DNA of 64,000 nucleotides from Periplaneta americana (GCF_040183065.1 NC_091119.1:101427774-101491773), one strand, 5' to 3'; shown: positions 1-11,005, counted from the stretch's first letter. A program made the numbers and translations. The notes: generated by a model from the letters alone, not told the origin.

Positions 1-420
1 TTGTTATTCTTCGGAGTAGAGGAAAAGGGACGTGAATTCGCAATAGAAACCGGGGAGGCAGTACGCAGAGTATACTACGAGATCTTCAAACTGGAGGTAA
101 GAGCAGAAGACATCGAGGAGACTTATAGAATCGGATTAGGATGTAAAATACCTATTGTGATAAGATTCTCAAATATAGTAACCAAAGAAAAAATATTAAG
201 GAACTTACACAGAGTGCGAGGAACGGGAATGAGAGTTGAAAATGACCTGAGCTACGAGATCACATGTAAAAGTAAGCCATCATGAAGGCGGCAAGAGCGA
301 ATGGACACTTTGCAAAATTATACGAAGACAAATTAAAAATCAATGGGAAATTCTATGACGTAGAATTCTGTAAACCAAATGATGATCATCCAATATATGA
401 ATTAAGTACGAAGACGTAAG
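1..420 (+). pseudogene. L1-like non-LTR retrotransposon ORF1 fragment
   Basis: The window opens inside a frame of 94 codons ending at 285 whose order matches the RNA-binding part of L1-type ORF1 proteins: an FFGVEE start, a YRIG turn, then PIVIRFSN and an RGTGMRVENDLS ending. The next frame, from about 282 to 419, continues the same protein with FAKLYEDKLKINGKFYDVEF, so a small frameshift splits it. ORF1 proteins of this kind coat LINE RNA and chaperone it for target-primed reverse transcription. The 5' part lies outside the window and no reverse transcriptase follows within the next kilobase, so this is a broken copy. The stretch from 420 to about 900 may be more of the same ORF1, but I could not follow it confidently. 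Confidence 0.55.
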
Positions 421-1179
421 AACATCAATATGCAAAAGAGCAGAGGACATCTGAAGACACGAGGCACAACGTACGAATGGGCAAACTGATGGAATTACAA
501 TCGTGAGGAAGAAGAAAGGTCAAGAGACAAATAAATGAAGCAACCGTAGTTATAGCACAAACTGGAAAGTAGGGAAATTGAAGGAAATCATTGACATGGA
601 TTAATACCGACCAGCCCAACTAAACAGATATTAAGTGAAGATCGGAATTCGAACTGGGACAAAATATACGTGAAAGGTGATGGACAGTCTGCACAAACAT
701 TTGCTAATTTACTGAACGCAAAGATCTCTAGTAGACCTATAGATCCATTCGTTATTGAATGATACTCCGCAACTCGGTCATCATGAAAGCTCTCAACAAA
801 CGCCGGCAAGGGCAGAAAGGTACAACTAGCCGTAAAACAGCGAAGAAAATTAAGAAAATCGTCAACTATGTAATATGAGCACAATAACACATAATATTCT
901 TCTTAGATAGTCATTCTGTATTATTTTCATATCCTCACATAAGTGTTTTAACGAAGTCTAAAGAGCCCACAATACTTGACAAAGTGTTTGCGATCACAAT
1001 GTTCTTTTTATGAGTCATAAATATCTTCGGTGCATTGCTTTCCATAGTACGAGGCATGTTAAAAGTCCTTGACGGCAGATGACGTCACGAGGGGTGTGAT
1101 GGCCCCTACCTTCGTTTTTCTATACGTTATGAGATTCTTCGAGGACAAATTTCAGCCATTTCACGTCGTCCTCGTTTAA

Positions 1180-1800
1180 GTATTTAGAGATCTTATGTCG
1201 TCAGACATGGTTTGGTTGATTGTTGGGAATGGAACAATCGTAGGTTTGATATCATTATACCTATTTCTATTCAGTCTGATGGAATAGTTGAAGGGAATCC
1301 ATAAGGGATTGTAATTTTCAGAGCACACAAAAGTACCATCCACTTTGTATCGCACTATAAAATACTTCATAATCGTAAATTTGCGTGTAGGAAATGGAGT
1401 CTTCATGAAATAGGGCGTTAAAGCTATATCCGACTCTTTTGTAAAGTATGACCCATTACTCCTCAAAGTTACTAGGATGTTTTCTGCATGTTGCTATAGC
1501 TTTAACCATGGTTCTGCAGTTCCAATGGTTTCTTTCTTTTCATAGCAGATCTCACGAGTCCAAAGATTCTGTCACATTGTGTAAATGTGGCTAACAGGAA
1601 ACATGGATTATTTCTATCTGATATGCCTTGGCGAACCAAGCAGAAAACCTCAGAAGCGTCGAATTTCTATTTTGTCCTCCTGCGACATCAGACATCATTA
1701 TGACAGTTTCCACGTTAGGACATTTTTTAAGATTTATTTGAAGGCAGTCATACAAAAACGATGCCACTGAATTAGCATTCTTTCTTGCTTGAGTTTCCAT
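1180..1800 (-). pseudogene. DUF7869-like (DDE-fold-like) domain relic
   Basis: On the minus strand, 1800 to 1591 reads as a helix followed by VIMMSDVAGGQNRN, the SD-x-x-x-GGQN-x-N signature of a domain (DUF7869) common in multicopy insect proteins. After a stop and frame change near 1590 the next motif, HTFTQCDRIFGLVR, follows in the expected order (GH-x-cDr-Fg-xx in relatives), and 1466-1176 holds a plausible C-terminal part. At least two frameshifts break it. The repeated nature of such proteins and the SD/QN motif suggest a transposase-like origin, but I cannot assign a named superfamily. A second related fragment may lie at 13640-14110 on the opposite strand. Confidence 0.5.
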
Positions 1801-3240
1801 GAAAAATAAAAGTAGGAATTTCCATGAAGCAACAATAGAACAAAATTACTTCAAGTATTTTCCATTATTTAACAATAATTACAAGATAAGATTTTAAATT
1901 GTTGCACATAAAATATTATCACCTATAAGCACTTACTCTATAGTCTCAATCTGTAAACCGTCGACCCAACTGCACAACGGCGTACGGACAGAATGGTATA
2001 CCTGTGAGCAGTGAACTGCCGATGCACATGGGGTGCTCGATCCTGACCCCCAGCATCGTTGCATAAACAACTCTCCTGCCTCGTTGAAGCATAATTAAGA
2101 AACGGAAATTGGAGTATGTGTATTCCTATGAACTCGAGCAGTCAATTAATGCAATCTTTGGAAAAGGGGCACATACGCCCATGTGCCCTTATTCCGGAAC
2201 CCGCCTCAATTGTGCGAGATATTATAGCTTCGTGTGTTTTTATATAAAGTCGTTCTTAATCTTTACAAAATTACCGAATCAGGATCATTTGAAATACAGG
2301 TGTACTAATTACATTTATACTTACATATCGAATGAAGTACTGTACATAAAAATGATATTAAACATTGGATAAAGCCAATTGAAATGTTAGCATGTAATGT
2401 TTCTTTGTGATTTTTTACGTAGACGTCCAATTCCTAAGAGCAAATATTTTCAGAAAAAAAAGCTAAGACAGCCCAGCCACTAGCCTTCACAGAGGGGTCA
2501 GCAGAAACGGGAGTGGGAAATCGGGAAGGGACGTAACCAAACGGACACAGTACCTGTGCGAAAATATGATTCAATAATGAAGGGTTATTCTTTGATGTAA
2601 TACAAACAAAAAAGTTTAATAGAATTTTGCTTGTCTTTGCTTCATTTTCGAGATAAAAATTGTTTTATATGAAACATTTCATAGCGTGTTTGAGAAAGAA
2701 ATTGATTTAATTCCAAATACGCTCAGTCAATTTATGAGATCAGTCACTATGATAACAAATGATTGAAAGAAATTTATTTATTTTTCTTTAGATATGCAGA
2801 AACGATGGCAGGCTTATATTAGGGCGGCAATGAACCTGCGGGTTCCTTAAAAGACATTTGTAAGTAACTACGATGTAACATTGTAAAATTCCTTTGCAGA
2901 ACATCAGTAAATTGCAGGATTCACTATTCTTGAAGCATCAGGCCTATCTTGATCCACTTTTTTACTTACAAAATGAACAAGGAATGTCTTCAATAACGAT
3001 ACAATAGTCACAGTACTACCAACAGAGCATTACAATACAAATCGTTAGATATATTTCGATTATAATTATCAATCCAGTGCCATAGGCAAATCTTGGTTGG
3101 CAATAGTTTCTTTTTTTTTCCAAACGGGCAACAGTCTAGGACTAACGTCCATTTGTAACAGAACAACATTTCTATACCCACATTTCACATATAACTATCA
3201 ACTGGACTGAAGTTATTTTGTTGTAAAATGATGCACCGAC
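1801..3240. other. intergenic, no recognised gene
   Basis: AT-rich sequence in which I recognise no protein motif or repeat family. A small perfect hairpin (GGGCACAT / ATGTGCCC, about 2167-2188) is the only local structure I noted. Confidence 0.4.
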
Positions 3241-3335
3241 TCCTAAACTGCCAATTCCAACAGAAAATTCGTTTTTCGAAAAGATGGAATGAAGCCCTTT
3301 TGGAAAGAGGGTTCAATTACAAAACAGGGTCTTGC

Positions 3336-3344
3336 ACTTACCGG
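3336..3344 (-). other. candidate 5' splice donor
   Basis: Minus strand CCG|GTAAGTG matches the U1 consensus and lies just downstream of the stop codon of the 3346-3996 frame. A junction this close to a stop would not trigger nonsense-mediated decay. The acceptor was not identified. Confidence 0.35.
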
Positions 3345-3345
3345 A

Positions 3346-3996
3346 TTAACTTTTACGTGTGCCGAACATGCGGCACACTTCGTCCAGCAGCCTTTCGTAG
3401 GAATTTCGTGGCTCCTCTTCCGCTGGGGCATCTGTTGGTGCGCTGGGGGTCTCCTCCGGTTGAGGTGTAGGTGGAGGTTCTTCTCCGAGGACTTCCTCTA
3501 GAGGATCGGCAAAAGTTACATGTCTTTTGCCATCATCGTCAACCGTTGGTCCCTCATCCGAGGCGTCTTCCGTGCCGGCCTTCTCCGGTCCACTTGCCTC
3601 GTCTCCCAAGTCAGCACTTCTCGGTTCTGCTGTCTCGTCACTCGCAGGTTGTTTAGTGTCTTCGACGCCGTCACTCGCAGGCTCTTTTGTGTCTTCGGTG
3701 CCGTCACTCTTGGGTGCACTTAGTTTGTCTTTTGTGCTAGCACTCCCAGGTTTCTTTTTCTTGGCTTTCGTGGCACTAGATTTTTGACCACTAGTACCTG
3801 GAGTGCTTTTTCCATCCTGATTCGGTTTTAAAATATAGAGTGTTGTCATCTCCCGGAAGGGCTGTTTTTCTCTGCAGTTGTTATAGAGCATGTAAGCCCC
3901 AACTGCAGCCCCTCCGGTGGCCGCCAGTTTACTGACGGTCCCCGCTTTGGTCAAAGATTTCGCCAATGTACTTAAAATGAACTTAGAGGTCCACAT
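3346..3996 (-). CDS. hypothetical membrane-anchored protein with RVxF (PP1-docking) motif
   Basis: An intact 216-codon frame, clearly richer in G+C than its AT-rich surroundings, with an in-frame TAA four codons upstream of the ATG and an A at -3, so the start is well defined. Residues 1-23 have K5, K13, K17 and K23 and no acid, and lead into a small-residue apolar stretch (about 24-38, ATGGAAVGAYMLY): this looks like a mitochondrial presequence plus membrane anchor. Residues 60-200 are low complexity with a Lys-rich patch (78-82), a tandem 11-residue repeat (97-107 and 108-118, SDGxEDTKxPA) and acid-Pro segments. Residues 157-165, KRHVTFADP, fit the RVxF motif that docks protein phosphatase 1. 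The C terminus ends GTRKS. The minus strand gives a consensus splice donor (CCG|GTAAGTG, GT at 3341-3340) only four bases after the stop, so a 3' UTR intron is plausible. I do not recognise the family; a recent retrocopy is the main alternative. Confidence 0.6.
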   Translation of the reverse strand: MWTSKFILSTLAKSLTKAGTVSKLAATGGAAVGAYMLYNNCREKQPFREMTTLYILKPNQDGKSTPGTSGQKSSATKAKKKKPGSASTKDKLSAPKSDGTEDTKEPASDGVEDTKQPASDETAEPRSADLGDEASGPEKAGTEDASDEGPTVDDDGKRHVTFADPLEEVLGEEPPPTPQPEETPSAPTDAPAEEEPRNSYERLLDEVCRMFGTRKS

Positions 3997-4142
3997 ATTT
4001 ATGTGTTATGATTTGAGGAACGTCTCCAGGCAACGCACCACATAGGCTCTGTTGTGAATGCATTATGATTAAGCACATCGCAGCCAAAACAATAGGTTTG
4101 TTTCCAGCAAGCAATTCAGAACGCCTTCCGAACTTCTTTCGA

Positions 4143-4151
4143 CGCATGCGC
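4143..4151 (-). promoter_or_regulatory. NRF-1/erect-wing-like palindromic site upstream of the 3346-3996 gene
   Basis: CGCATGCGC, within GGCGCATGCGTC on the minus strand, is close to the GCGCATGCGC core bound by NRF-1 and its insect relative Erect wing. It lies about 150 bases before the ATG of the minus-strand gene. Such sites are common in promoters of nuclear genes for mitochondrial proteins, which fits the N terminus of the product. CpG-containing nonamers are rare in this AT-rich DNA, but one site by itself is weak evidence. Confidence 0.3.
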
Positions 4152-4159
4152 CAGTTGTG

Positions 4160-4818
4160 TACGGTGTCAGAACTAGTTCAGAATTTTACGTTGTTGCAAT
4201 GTTTCTTGAACTGTTCTTTCACGGCCTTCGGAATTCCTTCTCATTTTAAAATTATATTCATCTTCCGAACTTCATTTGTCATAAACTATATCACTATCAC
4301 CTTCCAAATCACTCAAGATCGACCAATTTCACTCGTTTAAAGCACGTTGGAACAGAGATCTGGGAGTTCAGATCGGTTCTAGTCTTGTTGGAACACACAT
4401 TAGGTTACTGCAAATGAGCAGTCAGTGCTGGAACAAACCTATTGAGACGAGTCCGTTGTTACTCAATAGTTTAATGATTTATTTATCACTTATCTTAAAC
4501 AGAAGGATTTTTCTCTGCAGTGGCGGATTAATCAGAGCATAAATGTAGTCAATATATAGAGCCGCAAATTTCGGGGGAAGCAAGTGGCCGTAGCATAAGG
4601 CGAGTTCCGAAATAGCAGAAAAAGGCCGCAGTTGAAGTAGTTTTCAACATTGTAACACAAACCATGCTCTTTTTAACTCTAGAATTTCCGCGACACAAAC
4701 ATTACGTTACAAGTTTTAAGCTCGGCAATTTACTGCTGAACTATGGCGATGCAAATTTGCACGTTATATGGCAAATTCATCGTTTTATAAGGAGTTCGCC
4801 TGCCTTGCATTGACAATA
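4160..4818. other. intergenic, no recognised gene
   Basis: No protein motif recognised. The string CAGTGGCGG near 4520 resembles the start of hAT terminal repeats seen elsewhere in the window, but I found no partner end. Confidence 0.35.
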
Positions 4819-4820
4819 TA

Positions 4821-5152
4821 TGAAGGGCTCAGAGCCAAAGGCGACTAACCCACAATTACAAAGTGAGTAAATAAGAGTTGATATTAAGAGAATCCTGATA
4901 AAAATGATTGGTTTCACAATTTATTTTAATTGGTCTACATTGAATAAAAACAAAAAATATCATGAATCTATAACAACAATGTATAGCTTTGAAAAAAGGC
5001 TTAATAATGAACAATACAAAATTGTGGGTTGGTCGCCTTTGGCTCTGAGCCAAAAAGTATCATTAATCTATAACAACAATGTATAGTTTTGAAAAATGCT
5101 TAATAATGAATACAAAATTGTGGGTTGGTCGCTTTTGGCTCTGAGCCCTTCA
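4821..5152. mobile_element. 332-bp MITE with ~37-bp terminal inverted repeats and TA target duplication
   Basis: The left end TGAAGGGCTCAGAGCCAAAG is repeated in inverted form at 5115-5152 with two mismatches over about 37 bases, and both ends abut TA (4819-4820, 5153-5154), the target site of Tc1/mariner elements. A second, internal copy of the right arm ends at 5051 because a 96-100 bp segment is duplicated in tandem (4951-5050 and 5051-5146). There is no transposase frame, so it would depend on an element supplied in trans. The 60-65 codon frames on both strands are products of the palindrome. Confidence 0.7.
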
Positions 5153-5349
5153 TACAGCATTTTGTAAACATAGTCTTCAAACGAATTACCAAAGCCTCCC
5201 TCGTCCATATTCGCCATTTCAATATATTTTTTTTTGCAAATTTATCCATCGAGAAAATTAATAGTACAACACCAGAAGCTTAGCTCAACTTTTCTTTTCT
5301 TCATTTCATTATTTTAAAATAATTTATTGTTGCTCATTAATTTATTATC

Positions 5350-5604
5350 TTTTTATTGGTAATTTAACGCCGCTGTATCAACCGTTAGATTATTTAGCAT
5401 CGATGGAATTGATGACAGCGAGATGGTAATTGGCGAGATGAGGGCGAGGATTCGCCATAGATTACCTGACATTCGCCTTACGTTTGGGAAAACCTCAGAA
5501 AAACCCAATCAGGTAATCAGCCCAAGCGGGAATCGAAACTAAGCCCGAGCGCAACTCCGGTTCGGCAGCCAAGCACCTCAGCCGACTGAGCTACGCCGGT
5601 GGCT
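5350..5604 (-). mobile_element. tRNA-derived SINE, family B
   Basis: Read on the minus strand from 5604, a tRNA-like head has an A box (TAGCTCAGTCGG) and a B box (GTTTCGATTCCC), the internal promoter of RNA polymerase III, followed by a body and then the tail GATACAGCGGCGTTAAAT. That tail resembles the tail of family A at 7630-7896 (gatacagcgtcgtaaaataac), so two heads share one 3' end, as expected if both are mobilised by the same LINE. Clear direct repeats were not found. Confidence 0.7.
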
Positions 5605-5609
5605 ACTAC

Positions 5610-6930
5610 TAACAGAAATGCAGATAATATCATTATGTTGCAGATTGAGCTTTAAAATATTCACACAATTAAGTAATTTACTATTTATATCCTAATAATT
5701 CTACTTTATGGTAGGTCTAAATGGCAATTGTATGTTTCTTGAATATTATTTTATTACACATTTGTGAAAAATTATGTAGCCCTGAATTGAGCTCTTTTTG
5801 AGTGTCCATTCAATATGAACACCAATGTCCTCTGTTGTGAGCGACTTCTTATAGTTTAATGGAAAAGAATAAGGAAATTATCACTACTCGCGGAAGCATG
5901 TTATTTGTAAGATTGCGGACAAAATACTTAAAACGTTAAATAATATCGACATATAGGCTAATTACGTAGCTCCACGGGCTAACTATTTTGTCAGTATTCC
6001 CGTCATTCATTCATTGTGGAGTGGAATACGTAATGATAAGGCTAGTCATACATCATAGATACTAAATATAGACGACTGATCTGGTTTATAGAACTGTTCC
6101 ATTCTTATAAATAATGTGTGTCCGCTAGAATTTTAGAAGTCTCATCAATGTAATATGTAGCTAATTGGCGATATATATGATTGAGGAGAAAAGAATTTGG
6201 CCATCCTACCTCATTACCTCCTGGTCTAGTTGCCTTGTTAGTATCACTTTAGAGGTTCAGACATCTTCGAACAGTTGACTGAACAACTTAGTTAGTCTAA
6301 TTACAATTTACCTAAACCTTTCTTTTTCTTTAAATAAAACTCCTAGTATATCTAAAGTATTTGGTATTTTTCACAACTAGAATTATTGCATAACGTTAAT
6401 ATAAAAATGTTAATGACGAAATATAAAATAAAATAAATTGTAATAAAATGCATATAAAAGGGTTAGTACGTAAATTTAATTACTGTCATTTTGAAATAAT
6501 GTTTACAACTTGTTGAATGAAAGAGAAAATATAATAATTAATTAAAATGTAGTTGTAACATCGCATGTGCACGAGGGAATAATCTCTGCACTGATAAACC
6601 AGAATGGCTTTATAAGGAAGGCTATTAGTGGAAGTTAAAGTAAAATTTTCATTTTTTCATTGTCGCATCAAAGTATAATTTACCGTCCTTGTTTAATTAA
6701 TATATTATTCTTCTATAGCGATAAGTTTTAATATTACATTTCCTTTTGTCAAATTCAACATCTCGTCGAGCCTAAAAACCAATAAAATTGCTGATTGCTA
6801 ACAATAAAACACGTATCATAAAAAACTGGTCGACCAGAAGCACACCGATGGAGTGTCAGTCAAACGTGAGATTGTACCGATAGTGGAATAAAATTACTAT
6901 CACATGAAACTATATAAAAACTTACAAAAA
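5610..6930. other. AT-rich intergenic, nothing recognised
   Basis: No coding motif, repeat family or tandem array stood out on either strand. Confidence 0.4.
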
Positions 6931-6937
6931 TCAAAGA

Positions 6938-7019
6938 ATGAGGGCGATTCGAACACCATAACATTCGTTTGGTACCGACAAATAATAAAACATTATACCA
7001 TTGAGCTATGACACACTAG
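6938..7019 (-). pseudogene. tRNA-like pseudogene
   Basis: The minus strand has an A box TAGCTCAATGGTATAATG and a B box GTGTTCGAATCGCC in tRNA order, but the region between them is too long and unpaired for a standard anticodon arm. Probably a diverged tRNA-derived element. Confidence 0.4.
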
Positions 7020-7459
7020 ACTACAAGCTTTGTCGATCTCCATTCCACATCTATACCCGGGCAGCTGGAAAATCTATTCTTTGTTAAATTCGTGTATTTG
7101 GAAGTTCGTGAGTTATATCATTGTCTACATTAGGAGGCACGACGGGAGAATAGAGTTAGATTGTTCGTAAAGGCGCGGCAAGTAAAACAGTAGACTAAGA
7201 GGGATCACGAAGATAGTTCGGTAGAGCTCTACTCCATGGCCACCATGAAGACTTCTCTAAGCCGCTCATTTTTCTTTCCATGAGTGCAGATAGGCCCTAA
7301 ATAGAACTATCTTAGTTACATCGACTATCTTTGCTTTACAAATTTCTGACAATCCTTGGGAAAAGGGACCTTAACTTCCCAGACCTCATTTTTGCAGAAG
7401 AAACAAAAACATATTTCATATGATTATTAGTTTTTTTTGGCGAAATATAATTTATTTTT

Positions 7460-8370
7460 CTTATCGTTTAGGTAGATATGGACAATCAAGACTTCTTAAG
7501 ATGAATTTTGTGGACGACTGAGAGCACATTCGTGAGTGAGGGCAATACCAAGGAACACCACTACGCATACGTCACGCTCCACATTATAGGAAGAAGGTGC
7601 ATATTCAAGGCTGCTTATCCATCAATGTTTCAACTTATTTTTTTATTTTATTGGGTTATTTTACGACGCTGTATCAACATCTAGGTTATTTAGCTTCTCA
7701 ATGAAATGAAGGTGATAATGCCGGTGAAATGAGTCCGAGGTCCAGCACCGAAAGTTACCCAGCATTTGCTCGTATAGGGTTGAGGAAAAAACCCAGAAAA
7801 AACCTCAACCAGGTAACTTGCCCCTACCGGGATTCGAACCCGGGCCACCTGGTTTCACGGCCAGAAGCGCTGATCGTTACTCCACAGTTGTGGACTCCAT
7901 CAATGTTAGGACGGGTATCATTAACGACTAGAATATTGGGTCCTATATTATCGATGGAAATGTCACCGGCACGGAATAGTCGGTTTTCTGACTCAGCATT
8001 TGGTCATATTACTCGACAATGTCCCTCTTGATATTCGAGCGAATATTATCTTCCAACATAATGGCCATCCAGCACACAGAACAAGATTTTGTCAAAGTTT
8101 ATTAAAATATGAAAACTATCCTCGTCTTGGTCTTAATAACCATTTGCATGAGTGGTCACCAAGATCGCCGGATTTTTTTGATGTGGCTATATGAGCGACA
8201 AAATTTACGCAACACCGCCCCAAAACAATGATCGTCTTTTGGCAAGGATTACGGAAGGAAGTGAAAATGTCACAACAGTCATGCTGTCAAGGATGCAAGA
8301 AAGTGTTATAAGACGTACAGTGCTTTATGCAGAACAGCAGGGTGGTTATTTTGAACATATTAAATAAATA
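7460..8370 (+). pseudogene. Tc1/mariner-superfamily transposase relic interrupted by a SINE
   Basis: Plus-strand frames on both sides of the SINE at 7630-7896 read as one transposase of the insect Tc1/mariner group whose C-terminal half runs GP...F.HNGHPAH...RSPDF. Motifs seen: a degenerate first catalytic region near 7520 (TTESTF, where the family has TDE), IIFQHNGHPAH near 8047, SPRSPDF near 8165 and the distal QQGGYFEHI-like ending near 8335-8368. The second catalytic Asp is Asn (QHN instead of QHD). Several frameshifts are present. Removing the SINE and one copy of its target duplication joins the two halves without loss. Confidence 0.6.
7630..7896 (-). mobile_element. tRNA-derived SINE, family A, with 11-bp target duplication
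   Basis: The minus-strand head at 7896 (GTCCACAACTGTGGAG) leads to a perfect B box GGTTCGAATCC, a body with several CTGGTT/CCTCAACC stretches and the tail GATACAGCGTCGTAAAATAAC followed by an A-rich end. It is flanked by CCATCAATGTT at 7619-7629 and 7897-7907. The direct repeats and A-rich end show insertion by LINE machinery. Host site: a mariner-like transposase relic. Confidence 0.85.
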
Positions 8371-8550
8371 AAATGTTACACAATAACAAAATATTGCATT
8401 GTTTATTTACGTTTTTTCTTATGTTGTACTCTAAGCTTTCGCCTTCAGACCACATCGTCCCGTTGCACACGTAAAGCAGTGAAGTTGCCGACATGTCAGG
8501 GGCTCAGACAGTAATGAACACGTGCATCAACGTCGTCGGTTGAAAATGTA

Positions 8551-8781
8551 AAAAAATGTTATGTTTTATTTAACGACGCTCGCAACTGCAGAGGTTATAT
8601 CAGCGTCGCCGGATGTGCCGAAATTTTGTCCCGCAGGAGTTCTTTTACATGCCAGTAAATCTACTGACATGAGCCTGTCGCATTTAAGCACAATTAAATG
8701 CCATCAACCTGGCCCGGGATCGAACCCGCAACCTTGGTCATAGAAGGCCAGCGCTATACCAACTCGCCAACCAGGTCGACC
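8551..8781 (-). mobile_element. tRNA-derived SINE, family C
   Basis: From 8781 on the minus strand: head GTCGACCTGGTTGGCGAG, A-box-like GGCGAGTTGGTATAGCG, perfect B box GGTTCGATCCC, then an unrelated body and the tail GCGTCGTTAAATAAAACATA. Flanked by TTGAAAATGTA (8540-8550) and TTGAAAATATA (8782-8792), an 11-bp duplication with one difference. The last ~12 bases of the tail (GCGTCGTTAAAT) resemble families A and B. Confidence 0.8.
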
Positions 8782-8792
8782 TTGAAAATATA

Positions 8793-10520
8793 GTAACCAG
8801 GGTTTATGAAACCACGATTAGAAAATAACTATGGTTAAAATGTAATAGCTGTGTACAAATCACAATCACGAGTTACTTAAACATCGTTACCCTACACCTC
8901 ATTTAACCAGGGTAAAGTCTGTGGGGGGTACACAGTGTATACAAAACTACCGAAGTAAATCATCCATACCTCTGCGAAGATAATAGTCAAACGAATAAGC
9001 TTACTCCGGTCTACATCGAAAGGAATGTGTTATACAGTATACCGTATTTTGCGTTGGATTTGTTTGTCATTAGGCACTGTATTTCTTTGTTTTTTAGTGC
9101 TGTTAGGTTAGACTCGTACAAAATGGGAAATTAAAAGCGAAAATGATTATATATCCCAATGTGGGTCTGAAGTATTGATAGATTTCATTACTAGATTTAA
9201 ATATGGGGAATCCTTAACATTCGTATTAAAAAAAGGAATATTCATAAAGGAAATGGATGAAGAATATTAGTAGGAATGCTTGTACAATCCAAGGCCGCAA
9301 TTATGTCAGGGAAGTACCGGTATGAAATATCCTAATATCCATCCAAAACGTCTCTTCGTTCAGTCTGTGACGTAGGAAAAGAGATACTGAAGTTTTCCCT
9401 ATTAAAATACTGAAAATATCAGTTGCATAGAATCACAATGTAAACAGCCGATTCATGTGGGAATGGAACTATTTGTGGGTCATTTCAGATGATCCATTTG
9501 TTGCAGCAGAAATGACACGATAGATTCTGATAAACGAAATTGCTTATGAAATTTTCCGTCACTTAATTCCCAATAAGAACTCTCTTTCCTCTAATAAATC
9601 TTCACCTCATCAACATCCCTATACGAAATAATTAGCTGTAGCTCTGATAGCCATTTTGTTTTACTAGGTCTGTTAATCACTGGTTATTTCCTTTAACCGC
9701 TCGAATACGGCCGGTTAGAGATTACCGTAGTTAATCTCCTTTTTAAGTCCTAACGTAGGTCGATGCACCATAAAAATGCTTAACCAGGGATTTGGTGCTA
9801 ATTTTAACCAGTGGTTACAGTAACCGACATTGATGCACGTGACCATAAGTCTGCTTTTCCCCAGCGCCTATTATTTAGGCAACCTAACCTACTAATCTGT
9901 ATGCAGCAGTATCTGTTACGAGCTCTACTGTGCACGTCGCAAAACAAGATGGGTTAAAGCAGTTTGTTGACAAAAAAACTGTAGATTTATTCTGTACGTA
10001 CACTAACTTTGTAACATTTCACAACTTCAGTGTTTGAAGATTGAAACCAAATGAAAATCAGATATTATGAATGTAGGTTTAAGATTAAAACATTGGCCTG
10101 GAGTTTCAGTTCATTTTCTTCAAATTAACTGGTATCATGTCAAACGTGATATGGGTAACTGTATAATTTAAAATGTATTGTACATTTTTAAACACCTTCA
10201 AACCGTAAATTTGTATACAAACGGAATTTTATAGATTATTAATCAATTTACAACTAATTTATGATATTCGTATCTCTACATATAAACCTTTTATTACGCC
10301 TGAAATTGCAAACTCTTTCTAAATTTTTTATTCGTTAGAATTTTTGTTATTGCAATGATCATTTCCAACTACATGCTCTGTGACGTTATAGCAGGCTTCT
10401 CTTGTTCTCCGTAGCAATCCATGTGGACACTTCGGAGCAGAGAAAAAACTAATGACCATGGTGAAGCAGTGTTCACTGAAATAATATCGTAATACATTAC
10501 CAATGAGGTAACTACATGCC
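8793..10520. other. intergenic, possible Harbinger-like MITE debris
   Basis: No protein motif. The stretches around 8800-8930 and 9700-9850 repeat the motif GGTTAA/TTAACCA several times together with GATGCAC, a pattern I associate with ends of insect PIF/Harbinger elements. I could not define terminal repeats or a 3-bp target duplication, so this is only a suggestion. Confidence 0.2.
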
Positions 10521-11005
10521 ATTCATTCATAGCGTTCCGCTCAAGAGCAGATCTTTTACTGCAAATCCAGCATTCTTCAATCTTTCCTATTTTCCGCCAT
10601 AGTCTTTCTTAGTCTCCGCATGTGATCCATGTATCTTAATATTACCTATCTTATGATAAATTCTTCTGCCTCGAGCTTTTCTTCGGTTCAACATTCCTTG
10701 CAACGTATCTTTCAGTAAACTGTAGGAAATTTCTTCTTATTGATCAGTTTTAGCATCATTCTTTCTTGTAGGACAGCTTCGTCTCTTACTCTGCCTGTTC
10801 ATTTCACACGCTCCAATCTTCTCTACATCCCCATTTCAAAAGCTTCCAGCCATTTCTCCATGTCGTAATGTCCATGTTTCTGCCACCATACAATGCCACA
10901 TTCCACACAAAGTACTTCACTAGTCTCTTCCTTAGTTACGTTTCCAGAAGTTCGCAGAAGAAGCTCCTTTTTCTATTAAAAACTGCATTTGCCATTGCTA
11001 TCCCC
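10520..11005 (-). pseudogene. non-LTR retrotransposon, C-terminal end of the reverse transcriptase ORF
   Basis: Read from 11005 down, broken frames give SEVLCVECGIVWW, KWLEAFEMGM and RVRDEAVLQERMMLKLI, which align in order with the end of RTE/BovB-like LINE polyproteins (the segment with W-T, FEMWc-RR and RN-EVL after the catalytic palm), and a distal AERYE near 10550. Several stop codons and frameshifts are present. Only this 3' portion was copied or survives; the YxDD palm is not in the window. Confidence 0.55.

Noticed and set aside
425-890. Minus-strand frames of 64 and 100 codons
   Set aside because: No recognisable motif, and they lie antisense to the probable continuation of the LINE ORF1.
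3228-3787. Several 60-86 codon frames on the plus strand and one of 67 codons on the minus strand within the GC-rich block
   Set aside because: They are shadows of the 216-codon minus frame; they lack its sensible composition and domain order.
8793-9850. Complete Harbinger MITE
   Set aside because: Only scattered TTAACCA and GATGCAC motifs; no matching termini or 3-bp duplication could be defined.
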